From assembly GCA_964469935.1 (NCBI GenBank), contig CAYXZQ010000053.1, positions 1 to 8,310 on the forward strand: 8,310 nucleotides of DNA. The letters are read 5' to 3'. The translations under genes were made by a program, and so were the position numbers. Numbering within the stretch: position 1 is the stretch's first letter; the number at the start of each line of letters is the position of its first letter. Below the pieces are notes generated by a model. The model was not told the origin of the DNA. It made no database searches and saw only the letters and a list, made by a program, of their open reading frames with translations. Shown here one piece after another: positions 6,130 through 8,310 of this stretch. Source of the DNA: CAYXZQ01 sp964469935. GTDB taxonomy: Archaea; Nanobdellota; Nanobdellia; Woesearchaeales; DSVV01.

Positions 6130-6838
6130 GACGCAGGCGGTATCTGTGAGTCCTTGCGTTTTGGATTGCTCGCATTGCCAGGGATATTTTCTTAAGGGGA
6201 TGTCTTCTGAAATAGACTGGTCGAAGGATTCATTCCTGATCTCAGGGGGATGCGATGCAGACGGGCGTGTGGGGATTGATGTCTCATTGCTCAAGGATTT
6301 CAAGGAGAAAGGTAAGAGAGTGAATGTCCATCCTGGGTTGGTCGATGAGAAAACTGCTGTGGAGATCGGGAAATACGCAGACGCTGTTTCTTTTGATTTT
6401 GTGACTGATGATGAGGTTATCAGGAGGGCCTATAACCTGGACAAGACTGAAGAGGATTTCATTGAGTCTTACAATATATTGAAAAAACATTGCGCTCGCG
6501 TCGTCCCTCATGTGATGATAGGGTTCGGCAATGAGAGGAGGAGTTTGGACAAGTTGCATTCGCTCGGCGAGAAGGAGGTATGCTTTATCGTGCTGATGAA
6601 GCATCCGCAGGTGAAAAACGACCTGGAGGAGCCTTCGGTTGGTTATATCGAGGACGTGCTTAAGCATGCCAGAGGGATGTTTGACAAGATTCATTTCGGC
6701 TGCATGCGCCCCCTTGGCAGGAAGAAAGAGATCGATGAGATGGCTGTGAAGTACGTGGATTCTATAGTGAACCCTTCGAAGGATGTTGATTTCGATGGGG
6801 TCGAGGTCGAAGAGAAGAGGGTGTGCTGCTGCCTGTGA
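6104..6838 (+). CDS. Radical SAM protein, uncharacterised archaeal type (COG1856-like)
   Basis: The CxxxCxxC cluster motif of radical SAM enzymes is at C18-C22-C25 (CVLDCSHC), which binds the [4Fe-4S] cluster that splits S-adenosylmethionine. FLISGGCDADGRV at 44-56 follows, with the GG needed for SAM contact and an extra cysteine, C50. VHPGLVDE, FDFVTDDEVIRRAYNLDKT and VVPHVMIG fit the later strands of a partial barrel and match a small group of archaeal proteins that I recall as COG1856; their reaction is unknown. The C-terminus is VCCCL, three cysteines in a row, which could bind a second cluster or metal. At 244 residues it is short for radical SAM enzymes. The start is uncertain: GTG at 6080, ATG at 6104 and ATG at 6110 are all in frame; the last two leave the protein beginning near IVRPE, and none has a convincing ribosome site. 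It overlaps the preceding gene by 20-50 bases. It may mature a cofactor or modify a partner in the locus. Confidence 0.87.
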   Translation: MRMTIVRPETQAVSVSPCVLDCSHCQGYFLKGMSSEIDWSKDSFLISGGCDADGRVGIDVSLLKDFKEKGKRVNVHPGLVDEKTAVEIGKYADAVSFDFVTDDEVIRRAYNLDKTEEDFIESYNILKKHCARVVPHVMIGFGNERRSLDKLHSLGEKEVCFIVLMKHPQVKNDLEEPSVGYIEDVLKHARGMFDKIHFGCMRPLGRKKEIDEMAVKYVDSIVNPSKDVDFDGVEVEEKRVCCCL

Positions 6839-6935
6839 ATCATCATCTTCAATAATCTGTTCTTATGTGTTTGTGACGGAAAAATCCATGCCGTATCAAA
6901 AAACTTTTTAAATAAAATGTCACTGCCCATGTGAA
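6839..6935. other. Intergenic region before the transglutaminase-like gene
   Basis: This short AT-rich gap holds the promoter described next. I see no clear hairpin or long T-run that would mark the end of the preceding operon; the first half is only mildly T-rich. Confidence 0.5.
6905..6914 (+). promoter_or_regulatory. TATA-like box for the transglutaminase-like gene
   Basis: The sequence TTTTTAAATA, preceded by CAAAAAAC as a possible BRE, has its centre about 26 bases before the ATG at 6936. Transcription would therefore begin at or next to the start codon, and no Shine-Dalgarno sequence is present, so the mRNA is probably leaderless. Confidence 0.6.
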
Positions 6936-8063
6936 ATGAGAAAGAAAAAGCTCAGGAAGCTGCTGACTGTGATGCTGATCATATCAGCAGTCCTGCTTGT
7001 AATCGTATCGTCATATGCCGTCTACCTGGACAGGAAGGTCGGCGACATGTCCAGGAAATACTCGGAACTCGAGAATGATTTCACTAATTACAAGTCGAGC
7101 AGCGATGAACAGGTAAATGCGCTCAATGCCCGGATATCCAACATCACTGACGAGAATAAGATGCTCGTCCACAGGATAAACATCACCGAGACCTTGTATA
7201 ATGACCAATTGAGCCAGTACAATGAGCTTGATTCGGCGCATACCAAGGATACGAAGAAGATCGACCTTCTGAGCGGCCAGATGACGGAATTCGAGCAGCA
7301 GATAAGCGATTCTCTCAAATGGTACAAGAGCAACGCCGTGCTGTCGGACTCCGATGGCCAGAAAAGGGTCAAGAACAAGCTGGATTTCTACTGCCTCAAG
7401 GAAGATGATAGTTCCTGCGAAGTAAAGCTGGGCTGCTTCTGGCTGGTCAACCAGGAATTTTTGGGCCTGAGGTACAAGTACGACATCCTCTCTGTAGACA
7501 AGTGGGACAAGATACTGTCGATAAAGGAATTCCTGGATAACGGCGGAGGAGACTGCGAGGATTATGCCCTCTTCTTCAAGGCCCAGCTTAACTACATCCT
7601 GGACAGATGCGAAAACAAGGACATCACGCTGCAGGGATGGTGGTACAGCGATAAGGAAAAGTACTGGGCCGATTACCAGGAGCACTGGTACATCCCCAAT
7701 GCTGATGTGAGGGAAGAATCGAATTATATCTACCCCAACATCATCTGCGGCAAGGTCTATGACTACCGGTCTGACGATTATGCCGGGCATTGCGTGATAG
7801 CACTGACCAAATCCAGGATCAAGGACGGCTCTGACCTCGGGCTTTTGATGCATTCCAAGATAATCGAGCCCCAGGATGGAGAATATCTCGGCGATGTCAA
7901 CAAGCAGTACCTTTTCATGCCCGAATACAACGGATATGCTGAGAACCTGTCCATCTCGATGGTGATAACAGACAATGACCTGTACCTCTTCGATTTCGAT
8001 AATGAGAAATGGCTTTCTTATGCCTTGTTCAGGGATGAGATAAACGATATTGTAAATTCATGA
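6936..8063 (+). CDS. Membrane-anchored coiled-coil protein with transglutaminase-like domain
   Basis: This 375-residue protein starts with a basic MRKKKLRK, then one membrane helix at about 10-30, so the rest probably lies outside the cell. Residues 32-130 are polar and helical with heptad-like Leu/Ile spacing (coiled coil). The C-terminal half carries a transglutaminase-like fold: NGGGDCEDYA at 202-211 with C207 as nucleophile, YAGHCV at 282-287 with H285, and IIEPQDG at 309-315 giving E311 or D314 as the third member of a Cys-His-Asp/Glu triad. Archaeal and bacterial relatives include thiol peptidases, amidases and cross-linking enzymes, so the reaction cannot be fixed. Further cysteines (C153, C161, C167, C225, C271, C286) might form disulfides outside the cell. 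It has its own promoter and seems leaderless, and there is no sign that it works with the redox operons. It may act on the cell envelope or surface layer. Confidence 0.88.
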   Translation: MRKKKLRKLLTVMLIISAVLLVIVSSYAVYLDRKVGDMSRKYSELENDFTNYKSSSDEQVNALNARISNITDENKMLVHRINITETLYNDQLSQYNELDSAHTKDTKKIDLLSGQMTEFEQQISDSLKWYKSNAVLSDSDGQKRVKNKLDFYCLKEDDSSCEVKLGCFWLVNQEFLGLRYKYDILSVDKWDKILSIKEFLDNGGGDCEDYALFFKAQLNYILDRCENKDITLQGWWYSDKEKYWADYQEHWYIPNADVREESNYIYPNIICGKVYDYRSDDYAGHCVIALTKSRIKDGSDLGLLMHSKIIEPQDGEYLGDVNKQYLFMPEYNGYAENLSISMVITDNDLYLFDFDNEKWLSYALFRDEINDIVNS

Positions 8064-8065
8064 AA

Positions 8066-8094
8066 CCTCATCCGGACATGATGAGGGCCTGTCC
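8066..8094 (+). repeat. Overlapping inverted repeats just after a stop codon
   Basis: CCTCATC (8066-8072) and GATGAGG (8080-8086) form a perfect 7-base stem with a 7-base loop, starting two bases after the TGA of the transglutaminase-like gene. A second pair, GGACA (8074-8078) with TGTCC (8090-8094), uses the loop of the first, so the two stems exclude each other. No T-run follows, so an ordinary terminator is not shown; it may mark a 3' end or stabilise the mRNA. Confidence 0.4.
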
Positions 8095-8172
8095 TGAGAT
8101 AAGCTATTAGATAATTGTACTGTCGGTCCGAATAATTTGCAAAACGTTTTCCCACGGTGATTTTCAGAAACA

Positions 8173-8180
8173 TTTATCTA
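8173..8180 (+). promoter_or_regulatory. TATA-like box for the right-edge gene
   Basis: TTTATCTA after CAGAAACA lies with its centre about 27 bases before the ATG at 8204. As for the gene at 6936, the predicted transcript start coincides with the start codon and no ribosome site is visible, which suggests another leaderless transcript. Confidence 0.5.
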
Positions 8181-8203
8181 TTCCGCCGTCCTAACCCTCC
8201 AAT

Positions 8204-8310
8204 ATGCTCAACCCGAACTACATCGTCCTCGTCGGGGTCGTTCTGTTGATGGCCTTGCTGGCATTATACTGGGATTCCATAAGGAAGCTCTTCTCGACCA
8301 GGCACAGGCT
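8204..8310 (+). CDS. N-terminus of a putative membrane protein, cut by window edge
   Basis: The ATG at 8204 opens a frame of 35 codons that runs off the right edge without a stop. It begins MLNPNYIV, continues as a hydrophobic helix to about residue 23, and is followed by a basic stretch (SIRKLFSTRHR). A short N-terminus before the helix and positive charge after it suggest that the N-terminus is outside and the rest of the protein in the cytoplasm. A TATA-like box at the leaderless distance supports the start. Too little is present to name a family. Confidence 0.6.
   Translation, partial: MLNPNYIVLVGVVLLMALLALYWDSIRKLFSTRHR

Noticed and set aside
7011..7853. Long minus-strand open frame of 280 codons
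   Set aside because: It is antisense to the transglutaminase-like gene, whose membrane helix, coiled coil and catalytic motifs are clear, and its own translation shows no domain.
8066..8086. Hairpin as a classical intrinsic terminator
   Set aside because: No T-run follows, and archaeal termination usually depends on T-runs rather than hairpins; kept only as an inverted repeat.
1..8310. tRNA, rRNA, CRISPR array, insertion sequence or phage genes
   Set aside because: No regularly spaced repeats, no transposase or integrase motifs and no tRNA-like arms were seen; nearly all of the window is occupied by protein-coding genes.

Overview
The window looks archaeal. Promoters show TATA-like boxes about 25 bases before the expected transcript start. 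Two genes appear leaderless, while genes inside operons have Shine-Dalgarno sites (GGAGG, GAGGTGA, AAGGTG), and junctions use ATGA overlaps. The gene content also fits: a tungsten-type aldehyde ferredoxin oxidoreductase (AOR), an archaeal-type radical SAM protein and a DUF5752-like domain. I cannot place the lineage more finely. No RNA gene, CRISPR array or mobile element was found.

Minus-strand operon (4091 down to 1, running off the left edge): a small cysteine-rich secreted or lipoprotein-like peptide (3858-4091), a two-CBS-domain protein (3367-3849), the AOR catalytic subunit (1450-3357), a 16-cysteine ferredoxin subunit with sites for four [4Fe-4S] clusters (980-1453), and a second protein with four ferredoxin motifs behind an N-terminal DUF5752-like helical domain (<1-987). 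Gaps are at most 9 bases and the last two junctions overlap, so this is probably one transcript. Together the proteins could oxidise an aldehyde or reduce an acid, using an electron path of up to nine [4Fe-4S] clusters.

Plus-strand operon (4230-6838), divergent from the first across a 138-base intergenic region with back-to-back TATA boxes: a 52-residue one-helix membrane peptide, a flavoprotein of the CoA-disulfide reductase/NADH oxidase family, an acidic helical protein and a radical SAM protein. Every junction overlaps. AOR, four-cluster ferredoxin and FAD/NAD(P)H flavoprotein side by side recall the bacterial AorABC complexes, but here the flavoprotein is on the opposite strand.

Right part: a separately promoted, probably leaderless gene for a membrane-anchored, coiled-coil, transglutaminase-like protein (6936-8063), a small hairpin after its stop, and the start of another leaderless gene for a membrane protein (8204 to the edge).

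Most interesting points: the DUF5752-like/polyferredoxin fusion, the Tyr in the AOR position where His is expected, the cysteine-rich peptide at the head of a redox operon, and the coupled 52-residue membrane peptide.
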